The notes beneath the pieces are model-generated. The model ran no database searches. It was not told where the DNA came from and was given only the letters and a program-made list of their open reading frames with translations. Shown one piece after another: positions 33,402-41,887 of a DNA stretch of 64,000 nt (position 1 is the first letter of the stretch; each line of letters begins with the position of its first letter). The stretch is taken from assembly GCF_016888515.1 (NCBI RefSeq), contig NZ_JAFEJK010000001.1, positions 2,327,475-2,391,474 on the forward strand, in the 5' to 3' direction. A program made the translations under genes and the position numbers. The DNA comes from Shimia biformata (lineage in GTDB: Bacteria; Pseudomonadota; Alphaproteobacteria; Rhodobacterales; Rhodobacteraceae).

Positions 33402-34780
33402 TTCGTGACTTTCTTCAGGTGGAACGACTTGGGTCGTGTGAGGTTGTGATAGCCGATGACCGACAGGCCACCGCCGCGCCCGGTGTCCTTGCAGCCGGTC
33501 CAGCAGAGGCCCGGATCAAGGTAATCGGCGCGGTTCATGAAGACGGTGCCGGTCTCAAGCGCATCGCAGATCCGCGTGGCGCGGTCCACGTCCTGTGTCC
33601 AGATCGACGCGGTCAGACCGAACTGGCTGTCATTCATCAGGGCGATGGCCTCGGCGTCGGATGTCACGGGCATGATGCCGACCACCGGGCCAAAGCTCTC
33701 GTCACGCATCACGCGCATGTCGTGGGTGACATTGGTCAGGATCTGCGGCGAGAGATACGCGCCGCCGTCATCCTCGGCCATGGTCGGGATATGGGTGACC
33801 GCCCCCGCCGCGACCGCCTCGTCGATCTGCGCGCGCACCTCGGCGGCAAAGCGTTCATGCGCCATCGGGCCAAGCGTGGTGGCCTGATCCAGCGGATTGC
33901 CCAGCTTATAGCCTTTGACGATGGCGACGGCCTTCTCGACAAAGGCGTCAAACAGGCTTTCGTGGACATAGATACGCTCGATCCCGCAACAGCACTGGCC
34001 CGAGTTGAACATCGCCCCGTCGATCAGCGTGTCGACCGCCGCCTCCAGATCGGCATCCTCGGCCACATAGCCCGGATCCTTGCCGCCCAGTTCCAGCCCC
34101 AGCCCGGTGAACGTACCCGCCGCCGCGCGCTCCATCGCCTTGCCGCCACCAACCGAGCCGGTGAAGTTCACGAAATCAAAGGCGCGCCCGGCGATCAGGG
34201 CCGATGTGGTGTCATGGTCGAGAAACACGTTCTGGAACACGTCCTCGGGGATGCCTGCGGACTGGAAGGCCCCCGCCATGCGCTCGCCCACCAAAAGGGT
34301 CTGGGTGGCGTGTTTCAGAACCACCGTGTTCCCGGCAATCAGCGCCGGGGCGACGGTGTTGATCGCGGTCATGTAGGGATAGTTCCACGGCGCCACGACA
34401 AAGACGACCCCATGCGGCACCCGCCGGATGAAGCGTTTGAACGTGGCATCCTCACCCACTTCGATATCGGCCAGCGCCTCGTCTGCGATCCTGGCCATAT
34501 GGCTGGCGCGCTCGTTGAAGCCGCCGAACTCGCCACCATAGCGCACCGGGCGGCCCATCATATGCGCCAGTTCCGGCACGATCTCGTCATTCATCGCGCC
34601 AACGGCGGCAACCCCTGCCATCACCAGTTCGATCCGTTCGGCCAGCGGCCGCGCCGCCCAGTCCTTCTGCGCCGCCCGCGCCCGCGCTGCGGCAGCCTGT
34701 GCCGCCTCGGCCGACAGAACCTCGCGTTCGGCATAGACCGATCCGTCAATGGGAGAGATACACTTCAAAACGGAACTCAT
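33398..34780 (-). CDS. NAD(P)-dependent aldehyde dehydrogenase
   Basis: This 460-residue ALDH has VFVVAPWNYPYMTAINTVAPALIAGNTVVLKHA (cofactor site), FTGSVGGGKAME, the catalytic Glu in LGLELGGKDPGYV and the catalytic Cys in FNSGQCCCGIERIYV, an unusual run of three cysteines. It lacks the last 20-30 residues of typical 480-residue ALDHs but all core motifs are present. It overlaps the iron alcohol dehydrogenase by 4 bp and follows the glutamine-synthetase-like gene after 92 bp. In the proposed pathway it would oxidise a gamma-glutamyl aldehyde to the acid. Confidence 0.92.
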   Translation of the reverse strand: MSSVLKCISPIDGSVYAEREVLSAEAAQAAAARARAAQKDWAARPLAERIELVMAGVAAVGAMNDEIVPELAHMMGRPVRYGGEFGGFNERASHMARIADEALADIEVGEDATFKRFIRRVPHGVVFVVAPWNYPYMTAINTVAPALIAGNTVVLKHATQTLLVGERMAGAFQSAGIPEDVFQNVFLDHDTTSALIAGRAFDFVNFTGSVGGGKAMERAAAGTFTGLGLELGGKDPGYVAEDADLEAAVDTLIDGAMFNSGQCCCGIERIYVHESLFDAFVEKAVAIVKGYKLGNPLDQATTLGPMAHERFAAEVRAQIDEAVAAGAVTHIPTMAEDDGGAYLSPQILTNVTHDMRVMRDESFGPVVGIMPVTSDAEAIALMNDSQFGLTASIWTQDVDRATRICDALETGTVFMNRADYLDPGLCWTGCKDTGRGGGLSVIGYHNLTRPKSFHLKKVTK

Positions 34781-34820
34781 TCGTCCACCTCATTCACCGC
34801 CGAGGGCAAACCACCCCCGG

Positions 34821-34847
34821 CTTCTTTCTTGCAAAAATACTCGCGCC
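34821..34847. repeat. Dispersed intergenic motif, copy 1
   Basis: CTTCTTTCTTGCAAAAATAC and the following TCGCGCC lie between the aldehyde dehydrogenase and glutamine-synthetase-like genes. A near-identical run occurs at 51361. Both copies lead into a GC hairpin; here GCGCCGC (34843-34849) can pair with GCGGCGC (34860-34866). Confidence 0.7.
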
Positions 34848-34872
34848 GCAGGCACGCAAGCGGCGCTTGCGT

Positions 34873-36234
34873 TCACGCTCTCTCGAAATTGCGGGCGACC
34901 TCGTAATCGGTCACCACGCGTTCGAAATCCTCGATCTCGACCTCGGCGGCGCGGGCATAATGGGCGACCACGTCTTCGCCAAAGGCCGCGCGCAGGAAGT
35001 CCGAATTCATCATCCGGTCGCGCGCCGCGATCAGGCTGCCGGGGATCGATCCGCCGGTGCCCTCATAGGCGTCGCCCTTCATCGGCGGGGCCAGTTCAAG
35101 CCCCTCCTCGATCCCGGCGATCCCGGCGGCCAGCATCATCGCCATCGCCAGATAGGGGTTGATGTCCGAGCCGCCGATCCGGCATTCGATCCGCACCGCT
35201 TTGGTGCCATCGCCACAAAGCCGGAACGCCGCGGTGCGGTTGTCGACCGACCAGACCGTGCGCGTGGGCGCGAAGGTGCCCTTCATGAAACGCTTGTAGC
35301 TGTTGATATAGGGCGCCAGGAAATAGGTGTAGTCGGGGGCGTATTTCAAAAGGCCCGCCACATAGGATTTCATCAGGTCCGACATCGAGTATTTGTCCGC
35401 CGGGTCGAAGAACACCGGCTCACTGCCCTGCCACAGCGACTGATGCACATGGCTGGACGAGCCGACGCGGTCATGGCTCCACTTCGCCATGAAGCTGGCG
35501 GCGTGGCCATGCTGATGGGCGATTTCCTTGACCGCGTGTTTCGCGATCGAGTGGTAATCGGCGGTGTCCATCGCGGGCGCGTATTTGATGTTCAATTCTT
35601 CCTGACCGGCCTCGGCCTCGCCTTTCGAGTTCTCGATCGGGATGCCGGCATTCCACAGGTGATTGCGGATCGGCCGCATCACATGTTCTTCCTTGGTGGT
35701 CTGGAAGATGTTGTAATCTTCGTTATAGGCCGAGATCGGGGTCAGGTCGCGGAAGCCGCCTGCGCTGATCTCGTCAAAGGATTTCGAGAACAGGAAAAAC
35801 TCCAGTTCCGTGGCCATCTTTGCCTCATATCCCAGCGCCTCCAGCCGCCTGATCTGCTTTTTCAGCATGGCGCGGGGGGTGTGGGGCACCTCTTCGTGGG
35901 TGTGGTGATCCAGGATGTCACACAGCACCATGACGGTGCCCTCAAGCCACGGCACCGGGCGCAGCGTCGCCAGGTCGGGCTTCATGACATAGTCGCCATA
36001 GCCCTGTTCCCAGCTGGTCGAGGCAAAGCCCTCGGGCGTGGTCATCTCAAGGTCGGTGGCAAAGAGGTAGTTGCAGCAATGGGTTTCCTCCCATGCGCTG
36101 GCGATGAAGTGACCGGCGTGGAACCGCTTGCCCATCAGACGGCCCTGCATGTCCACGGTGCAGACCAGAACCGTATCCACCGATCCATCCGCAACCTGTT
36201 GTTTCAGCGCGTCAAAGCTTAGCACCTGACCCAT
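34873..36234 (-). CDS. Glutamine-synthetase-family ligase (gamma-glutamyl-amine type)
   Basis: This 453-residue protein has the GS catalytic domain: MATELEFFLF (metal Glu), the NSKGEAEAGQEELNIKYAPAMDTAD region, ASFMAKWSHDRVGSSSHVHQSL (the usual GSGMHxHxS site, here SSSHVH) and RIECRIGGSDINPYLAMA. The residues around the ammonium site differ from GlnA, and its setting (TRAP transporter, ALDH, alcohol dehydrogenase, amidohydrolase) is catabolic. Relatives PuuA, IpuC and GlnA4 join glutamate to putrescine, isopropylamine or ethanolamine. I infer ATP-dependent gamma-glutamylation of an imported amine, probably an amino alcohol. Nitrogen assimilation is unlikely. Confidence 0.88.
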   Translation of the reverse strand: MGQVLSFDALKQQVADGSVDTVLVCTVDMQGRLMGKRFHAGHFIASAWEETHCCNYLFATDLEMTTPEGFASTSWEQGYGDYVMKPDLATLRPVPWLEGTVMVLCDILDHHTHEEVPHTPRAMLKKQIRRLEALGYEAKMATELEFFLFSKSFDEISAGGFRDLTPISAYNEDYNIFQTTKEEHVMRPIRNHLWNAGIPIENSKGEAEAGQEELNIKYAPAMDTADYHSIAKHAVKEIAHQHGHAASFMAKWSHDRVGSSSHVHQSLWQGSEPVFFDPADKYSMSDLMKSYVAGLLKYAPDYTYFLAPYINSYKRFMKGTFAPTRTVWSVDNRTAAFRLCGDGTKAVRIECRIGGSDINPYLAMAMMLAAGIAGIEEGLELAPPMKGDAYEGTGGSIPGSLIAARDRMMNSDFLRAAFGEDVVAHYARAAEVEIEDFERVVTDYEVARNFERA

Positions 36235-36335
36235 GTTTCAATCCTTTTTGTACATCCGCCCCGGGGCCGGAACCCCGAGGCATTGTCTTGGGACCGCCGC
36301 GTCGGGATGTCCCTTCGCGGCGCTCATACACCGGC

Positions 36336-37370
36336 TTAGCTGTAACGGTAAGGCCGTCCGGCTTTCTGCATGTCAGCGTTATACTTTTTGAAGATCTCGA
36401 CAACCTTCGCCTTGGTCGGCGACTCGGCAGCGATTTCGTCCCAGAACTTGAGCGCGGCCTCTTCCACCGTGGCCCATTCGGCATCCGGGATCGAGGTCAG
36501 CTGCATCTTGGTGCCGTTCACGCGCAAGGATGCCTCGCCGCCCCAGTACCACCACTGGCGATAGTAATGCGACTGGTCACAGCAGACGCGGAACAGGGTT
36601 TGCAGGTCTTCCGGCAGTTCGTTCCAGCGGTCCATATTGGCAAAGAACGACCCGGCCCATGCGCCCGAGATGTTGTTGGTCAGGAAGTAGTTGGTCACAT
36701 CCGCCCAGCCAACGGTATAGTCCTCGGTGATGCCCGACCATGCGATGCCGTCCAGCTCGCCGGTCTGCACCGCGACCTCGATGTCTTCCCACGGCAGGGT
36801 GACCGGCACCACGCCGAATTGCGACAGGAAGCGGCCCGCCGTCGGGAAGGTGAAGACGCGCTTGCCCTTGAGGTCGGCAAGGCTGTTGATCGGGTCCTTG
36901 GTGGCAAAATGGCAGGGGTCCCAGGATCCGGCGCTGATGTGCTTGACGCCGACCTTGGAATATTCCTCGTCCCAGATCTCGTTCAGGCCGTACTGATTGA
37001 ACAGGACCGGCACGTCGAGCGAATAGCGCGAGGCGAACGGGAAATAGCCGCCAAAGACGGTGACTTCGGTGGGCGAGGCCATCGAGTCGTCGTCCGACTG
37101 CACAGCGTCGATCGTGCCGCGCTGCATGGCGCGGAACAATTCGCCCGTCGGCACCAGCTGGTCGGCATAGAACAGTTCGATCTGCATGCGGTCGCCGGCG
37201 ATCTTGTTGAACATCTTGATCGCGGGGTCGATCACGTGTTCGGCCAGTGCAGGCCCGGCATAGGTCTGCATCCGCCATTTGATGGTCGATTGCGCGATCG
37301 CCGGTGTTGCCAGCGGAGCGGCCATCGCGCCGACACCGGCGGTGGCAAGGAACTTACGTCTTGTGGTCAT
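36336..37370 (-). CDS. TRAP transporter substrate-binding protein with Tat signal, amine locus
   Basis: This 344-residue binding protein has a twin-arginine leader (TTRRKFLATAGVGAMAAP, Arg4-Arg5) ending at AIAQ, so it is exported folded, unlike the Sec-dependent DctP proteins at 29.0 and 46.9 kb. DctP-family features include ELFYADQLVPTGELFRAMQRGTIDAVQ and SLADLKGKRVFTFPTAGRFLSQFG, where the usual Arg of the ligand salt bridge is at or near TAGR. It is separated by 52 bp from the large permease and precedes the glutamine-synthetase-like gene. The ligand is presumed to be the pathway substrate or its precursor. Confidence 0.92.
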   Translation of the reverse strand: MTTRRKFLATAGVGAMAAPLATPAIAQSTIKWRMQTYAGPALAEHVIDPAIKMFNKIAGDRMQIELFYADQLVPTGELFRAMQRGTIDAVQSDDDSMASPTEVTVFGGYFPFASRYSLDVPVLFNQYGLNEIWDEEYSKVGVKHISAGSWDPCHFATKDPINSLADLKGKRVFTFPTAGRFLSQFGVVPVTLPWEDIEVAVQTGELDGIAWSGITEDYTVGWADVTNYFLTNNISGAWAGSFFANMDRWNELPEDLQTLFRVCCDQSHYYRQWWYWGGEASLRVNGTKMQLTSIPDAEWATVEEAALKFWDEIAAESPTKAKVVEIFKKYNADMQKAGRPYRYS

Positions 37371-37422
37371 CTCTTCTCTCCTTGTTATGTCTCGCCCCCT
37401 TCGGTCAGGGGTCTTCTGTGGG

Positions 37423-38745
37423 TTATTTGTTATACACGTATTCCGGCAGCCACAGCGCGATCTGCGGGAAGATCATCACCAGCGACAGCGCCAGCAGCAT
37501 CACCAGAACAAACGGCAGGATCGAGCCATAGATGTCGCGCAGGGTGACCTCGGGCGGGGCCATGGCCCGCATCAGAAAGAGGTTATAGCCAAAGGGCGGC
37601 GTCATATAAGCGATCTGCGTGGTGATCGTGTAAAGCACGCCGTACCAGATCAGATCGAACCCCAGCGCCTTCACCAGCGGCACGTAAAGCGGCGCGACGA
37701 TGACCAGCATGGCGGTATCGTCAAGGAAGGTGCCCATCAACAGGAACGAAAGCTGCATCAGGATCAGGATCATCCACGGATCAAGGCCCAGCTGCTCGGT
37801 GAACAGGTTGTCGATGGCACGCACCGCGCCAAGCCCGTCAAACACCGCGCCAAAGCCAAGCGCGGCAAGGATGATCCACATGAACATGCAGGTGATGCCC
37901 AGCGTGTTGCGGACCGAGTTTTCAAACACCTCGCGGGTCATGCGCCCCTTCAGCACAGCCGCCATGAACGCGGTGATCGCCCCTACGGCCGAGCTTTCGA
38001 CAAGCGAGGTCCAGCCGTTCACGAAGGGCACCATCATGGTGGCAAAGATCACCAGCGGCAGCACCCCGGCGCGCAACAGGCGCATCTTTTCGGCGCGGCT
38101 GATGTCGCGGTCGGCCTCGGGCAATGCGGGGCCAAGCTCGGGTTGGATGCGGCAGCGGATCACGACGTAGATGATAAACAGGGCCGCCATCATCAGCCCC
38201 GGCACCACGCCGGCCAGCCACAGCTGACCCACCGGCTGACGCGCGATCATGGCGTAAAGCACCAGCACGACCGAGGGCGGCACGAGAATGCCAAGCGACG
38301 ATCCGGCCTGAATGACGCCTGTCACCATCCGCTTGTCATAGTTGCGTTTCAGCAATTCCGGCAGGGCGATGGTCGCCCCGATCGCCATGCCCGCAACCGA
38401 CAGCCCGTTCATTGCCGAGATCAGCACCATCAACAGGATCGTGCCGATGGCCAGCCCACCGCGCACCGGGCCCATCCAGACATGGAACATCTTGTAAAGG
38501 TCATCGGCAATCTTGGATTCCGACAGGACATAGCCCATGAAAATGAACATCGGCAGCGTCAGCAGCGGATACCATTTCATCAGTTTCATCGCGGCGGAAA
38601 ACCCGATGTCACTGCCCCCCGGCCCCCACAGGAACACCGCCGCCACCACGCCGACAAAGCCGATGGCGCCAAACACGCGCTGCCCGGTCATGAGCATCAG
38701 CATCATGGTCGAGAACATCAGGATCGCGATCATTTCATAAGACAT
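37423..38745 (-). CDS. TRAP transporter large permease (DctM type), amine locus
   Basis: This 440-residue DctM has about 12 membrane helices, with LTLPMFIFMGYVLSESKIADDLY, AGSSLGILVPPSVVLVLYAMIARQPVGQLW, LGTFLDDTAMLVIVAPLYVPLVKALG and YMTPPFGYNLFLMRAMAPPEV. The start at 38745 shares one base with the dctQ stop (TGATG). The longer in-frame start at 38865 lies inside dctQ and is rejected. It forms the Na+-driven uptake system of this locus together with the neighbouring small subunit and Tat-exported binding protein. Confidence 0.93.
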   Translation of the reverse strand: MSYEMIAILMFSTMMLMLMTGQRVFGAIGFVGVVAAVFLWGPGGSDIGFSAAMKLMKWYPLLTLPMFIFMGYVLSESKIADDLYKMFHVWMGPVRGGLAIGTILLMVLISAMNGLSVAGMAIGATIALPELLKRNYDKRMVTGVIQAGSSLGILVPPSVVLVLYAMIARQPVGQLWLAGVVPGLMMAALFIIYVVIRCRIQPELGPALPEADRDISRAEKMRLLRAGVLPLVIFATMMVPFVNGWTSLVESSAVGAITAFMAAVLKGRMTREVFENSVRNTLGITCMFMWIILAALGFGAVFDGLGAVRAIDNLFTEQLGLDPWMILILMQLSFLLMGTFLDDTAMLVIVAPLYVPLVKALGFDLIWYGVLYTITTQIAYMTPPFGYNLFLMRAMAPPEVTLRDIYGSILPFVLVMLLALSLVMIFPQIALWLPEYVYNK

Positions 38746-39254
38746 CAGATTTCGACCCCACGCAGCCGTGCCACGTCTTTCAAGAATTCGGAAATGGCCT
38801 GCAGAAGCATCATCACAAGGCCGAACATCATGATGACCTTGATCGGCCAGAGATAGGGCCGCCACGCGGTCGGGCTGCGCTCGTTATACTGAAACGAATA
38901 GCTGGTGGACTCGTAGCCGCCATAAAGCAGCACCCCGAGATAGAAGATCAGGAAGAAGATGGTGAAGGCGTCGACCCAGGCCTTCTGGCGGTCATTCCAG
39001 CCGCCATAAAACAGGTCCATGCGCACGTTCGATCCCAGCTGGATCGAATAGGCCCCGCCAAGGATGTAATAGGCCACCATGGCAAACTGCGCCATTTCCA
39101 GCGTCCACAGCGACGGCAGGAAAAAGGTTTTCGAGATCGAGGACCACAGCAGGATCCCCATCATCACGAATATTCCATACATCACGAACCGGCCAATGCG
39201 CCGGTTGAAGCCGTCCACCACGCGGACATATCCCATCAGGAACCCTGGCATCAT
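38745..39254 (-). CDS. TRAP transporter small permease (DctQ type), amine locus
   Basis: This 169-residue subunit has four membrane helices. QLGSNVRMDLFYGG is the DctQ signature, corresponding to 'NxHVRxD' of other members. The ATG at 39254 overlaps the stop of the amidohydrolase-like gene by 4 bp, which couples an enzyme gene directly to a transporter gene and supports a shared pathway. SLWTLEMAQFAMVAYYILGGAYS is the second helix. A TGATG junction couples it to the large permease. Confidence 0.9.
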   Translation of the reverse strand: MMPGFLMGYVRVVDGFNRRIGRFVMYGIFVMMGILLWSSISKTFFLPSLWTLEMAQFAMVAYYILGGAYSIQLGSNVRMDLFYGGWNDRQKAWVDAFTIFFLIFYLGVLLYGGYESTSYSFQYNERSPTAWRPYLWPIKVIMMFGLVMMLLQAISEFLKDVARLRGVEI

Positions 39255-40012
39255 GCCCCCTCTTTCATGGTCACGCCAACCTCGGACAGCGACTGCGACA
39301 GGCACTGGGCCAGCGCGTCACAGACCCGGTCCATGGCGTTCTGGTCCGGCGTCAGGTCGTTCCTGACCTCGATCATCACGTTCAAAAGCCCCCGTGTCTG
39401 CGCGTGCAGTTTCAGCGAATGGGTCACGCCATCCTGCGGGCCATAGGGGTCGTTGCGGCGCGTGACATAGGACCCGACCCCGCGCGACAGCATGGCATCT
39501 GCGAGCCGCGCATCTGTGTCGTGCAGAATGCCGATTTCGACATCACGCGGCTTGCCGAAATAGACCGGCGTAAAGGTGTGGATCGTGACGATGGCCTGCG
39601 GCTGGCAGGCGGCGATGGTCATGTCCACCGCGTCACAGAACGGGTCATAGATTTCCTCGACCCGCCGGTTGCGCGCGGCCTCGGACAGCCCGGCGTTGCC
39701 CGGAATATCGAATACCTCGCTGCGGGCGGGCACGGCATCGGGTGCCTCGGGCGCGCGGTTGCAGTCATAAAGCAGGCGCGACACGCCGCCTGCCACCAGA
39801 GGTGCGTCAAACCGCGCCGCAAGGTTTTCGGTGATCGTCAGCGCATGCGGATCCCAGGCGACGTGACTGTCCATCACATCAGGCGTCAGACCAAGCGTTC
39901 CGAACCGGTTGGGAAACCGGTTTGACGCGTGTTCACACAAAAACAGCACCGGCGACGGGGCCCCTGCCCGTTCCACCTGCACAACCTTGTTGTCCATCTG
40001 CCTGTTCGCCAT
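39251..40012 (-). CDS. N-formylglutamate amidohydrolase-family protein
   Basis: This 253-residue protein belongs to the N-formylglutamate amidohydrolase (HutG-type, FGase) family: PVLFLCEHASNRFPNRFG, DSHVAWDPHA, VSRLLYDCNRAP (with the conserved Arg and Asn) and VTIHTFTPVYFG are recognisable. Family members cleave an amide on glutamate. No histidine-utilisation gene is present; instead it heads a TRAP/GS/ALDH/alcohol dehydrogenase operon, so hydrolysis of a gamma-glutamyl or N-acyl-glutamate product is a better guess (inference). The start at 40012 follows GGGGGAACG; ATG 39997 is possible. It is divergent from the RpiR regulator. Confidence 0.87.
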   Translation of the reverse strand: MANRQMDNKVVQVERAGAPSPVLFLCEHASNRFPNRFGTLGLTPDVMDSHVAWDPHALTITENLAARFDAPLVAGGVSRLLYDCNRAPEAPDAVPARSEVFDIPGNAGLSEAARNRRVEEIYDPFCDAVDMTIAACQPQAIVTIHTFTPVYFGKPRDVEIGILHDTDARLADAMLSRGVGSYVTRRNDPYGPQDGVTHSLKLHAQTRGLLNVMIEVRNDLTPDQNAMDRVCDALAQCLSQSLSEVGVTMKEGA

Positions 40013-40071
40013 CGTTCCCCCGTTCACGAACAGGTTTCTTCAACCAGACCCGAGGTGTCAATATTCTTTCT

Positions 40072-40080
40072 GAAAATTTC
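40072..40080. promoter_or_regulatory. Possible RpiR operator half-sites in the divergent promoter
   Basis: GAAAATTTC is a 9-bp near-palindrome (GAAA-A-TTTC) in an AT-rich stretch between the amidohydrolase and RpiR genes. RpiR-family regulators often bind GAAA/TTTC-type inverted repeats. It is the only obvious symmetry in the 132-bp gap; the assignment is tentative. Confidence 0.35.
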
Positions 40081-40144
40081 TCTTCGGTTTTTTGTTTCTT
40101 GTAATTATGCTTACATTTACAGCAGCGGAAAGAAGGCGGGCATC

Positions 40145-41008
40145 TTGGAAAACACCGCGCAGGAACTGATCAAACGGGCCTATGACACCCTGACCCGCGC
40201 CGAGCGCCAGCTGGCCGGCGTGATTCTGGAAAACTATCCGACATCGGGCATGGGCTCGATCACGCGGCTTGCGGAAAAGGCCGATGTCTCGACCCCCACC
40301 GTGGCGCGCATGGTGCAGAAGATCGGCTACTCCGGCTTTCCCGAATTCCAGGAAGCGCTGCGCGCCGAGGTCGAGGCCGCCATGTCCGACCCTATCGCCA
40401 AGCACGACACATGGTCGCGCGATGCCCCCGACGCGCATATCCTGAACCGGTTTGCCGACAGCGTCCTGTCCAATATCCGCCAGACCCTTGCCGGGATCGA
40501 CGTGGCCACCTTTGACCGTGCCACCGATATGCTGGCCGACAAGTCGCGCCGTGTCTTTGTCACCGGGGGTCGCATCACCCATACCCTGTCCGAGTATTTC
40601 CACCTGCATATGCAGGTCATCCGGCGCGACGTGCGCCACATCCGGTCAACGTCGAACGCCTGGCCACATGCGCTTCTGGACATGGAACAGGGCGACATCG
40701 TCGTGATCTACGACATCCGCCGCTATGAAAACTCGGCCCTGCGGCTGGCCGAGATCGCCACCGCGCGCGGGGCCGAGATCATCCTGATCACCGATCAGTG
40801 GCAATCCCCCGTCGCCGCATTTGCCGCGATCACGCTCAACTGCCGGATCGAGGCGCCCTCGGCCTGGGATTCGACGGTTGCGATGATGCTTCTGACCGAG
40901 ACGATCATCGCCGCCGTGCAGGAAAAGAACTGGGACGACACCCGCGCCCGCATGAGCGAGCTTGAGGCGATGTTCGACCGCACCCGGATCTTCCGCAAAT
41001 TCGTATAG
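40145..41008 (+). CDS. RpiR-family (MurR) transcriptional regulator, TTG start
   Basis: This roughly 287-residue regulator has an N-terminal RpiR helix-turn-helix (GMGSITRLAEKADVSTPTVARMVQKIGYSGFPEFQEAL) and a C-terminal SIS domain (DKSRRVFVTGGRITHTLSEYFHLHMQ; GDIVVIYDIRRYENSALRLAEIATARGAEIILITD). No ATG lies in the right place, so I use TTG 40145 (LENTAQELIKRAYDTLTRAERQL), which follows AAGG at a suitable distance. It is divergent from the amidohydrolase/TRAP/ligase operon and is its natural regulator. SIS domains usually sense phosphorylated sugars, which makes the effector here an open question. Confidence 0.9.
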   Translation: MENTAQELIKRAYDTLTRAERQLAGVILENYPTSGMGSITRLAEKADVSTPTVARMVQKIGYSGFPEFQEALRAEVEAAMSDPIAKHDTWSRDAPDAHILNRFADSVLSNIRQTLAGIDVATFDRATDMLADKSRRVFVTGGRITHTLSEYFHLHMQVIRRDVRHIRSTSNAWPHALLDMEQGDIVVIYDIRRYENSALRLAEIATARGAEIILITDQWQSPVAAFAAITLNCRIEAPSAWDSTVAMMLLTETIIAAVQEKNWDDTRARMSELEAMFDRTRIFRKFV

Positions 41009-41032
41009 CGCCCTGCTACGCCGGCCGCGGCC

Positions 41033-41887
41033 CTAGAACTCGATGCGCAGGCCGTCCTTGCCCAGCGTCAGCCCCCCGTCCCACGCGCGGCGCACCTCTT
41101 GCGTCCAGTCCGCGTCGCCAAAACCGGGAAATCCGTCGGGCACGAAATGGTTGAGCGCCAGATGCCGGACCCCCGCCAGCCGCGCCACGCGGCCCACCAT
41201 GTCCGCCGGGGTATGGCTGCGCAGGATATGCTGGCGCAGGCGGTCGTCCTGATGTCCAAGCTGGGATATCACCGCCTCTACCCCGACGGTCAGCATTGCC
41301 TCATGCACCAGAAGGTCCGCACCCTTGGCGAAGGTCGCCATCTCCTCCATGAAGGCGGTATCCCCCGACAGGACCAGCCGCTTGCCACCGGCCTCAAACC
41401 TCAGCGCAAACGTATCGACCAAGGGCGGGTGATCGTTGCGCAGGGCGGTGACGGCAAACCCATCCTCGTGCAGCACCGGCCCCTCGTCCAAATGGTGGAT
41501 CGTGACCAGCCCGGCCAGATCGACCCGCCCCTCATCGGCGATGCGCAGGTCGATATCGTCCTTCATCGAGGCCAGAAATCCCTGCCAATAGCGCTCCAAT
41601 CCTGCCGGGCCAAAGATACGGACCGGCGCAACCAGCCCGGCGGTCCAGGCCGTGTGCAGCAAAGGGCCAAGTTCAAGGTAATGGTCGGAATGCAGGTGGG
41701 TGACAAAGATCGTCGTGACCTCTCGCAGGTCGATCCCCTGATCGCAGAGCGACCGCGTCACACCCAGCCCGGCATCCACCAGCACCGTCCGCCCGGCAAG
41801 CGAAACAAGGATCGAGGTCGGCATGTTCGACCCCGGCCTGATCGCCGGGCCGCCCTTGACCCCGAGAAGCGCGCAGAAATCGGTCAT
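41033..41887 (-). CDS. MBL-fold metal-dependent hydrolase
   Basis: This 284-residue metallo-beta-lactamase-fold enzyme has the motif THLHSDHYLELGPLL, further ligands in LVLSGDTAFMEEM (Asp) and the histidine of LVHEAML, plus a late LALNHFVPDG. The pattern resembles RNase Z/arylsulfatase-like MBL hydrolases. The start at 41887 follows GGAGGGGGTG; the longer frame to 42013 adds a non-conserved region. It is convergent with rpiR (24 bp gap) and so not in that operon. Substrate unknown; it may act on an ester or lactone linked to the neighbouring amine locus, but this is a guess. Confidence 0.85.
   Translation of the reverse strand: MTDFCALLGVKGGPAIRPGSNMPTSILVSLAGRTVLVDAGLGVTRSLCDQGIDLREVTTIFVTHLHSDHYLELGPLLHTAWTAGLVAPVRIFGPAGLERYWQGFLASMKDDIDLRIADEGRVDLAGLVTIHHLDEGPVLHEDGFAVTALRNDHPPLVDTFALRFEAGGKRLVLSGDTAFMEEMATFAKGADLLVHEAMLTVGVEAVISQLGHQDDRLRQHILRSHTPADMVGRVARLAGVRHLALNHFVPDGFPGFGDADWTQEVRRAWDGGLTLGKDGLRIEF

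Noticed and set aside
34873-36234. Ordinary glutamine synthetase for nitrogen assimilation
   Set aside because: No glnB partner, an SSSHVH variant at the GSGMHxHxS site, and a catabolic operon context.
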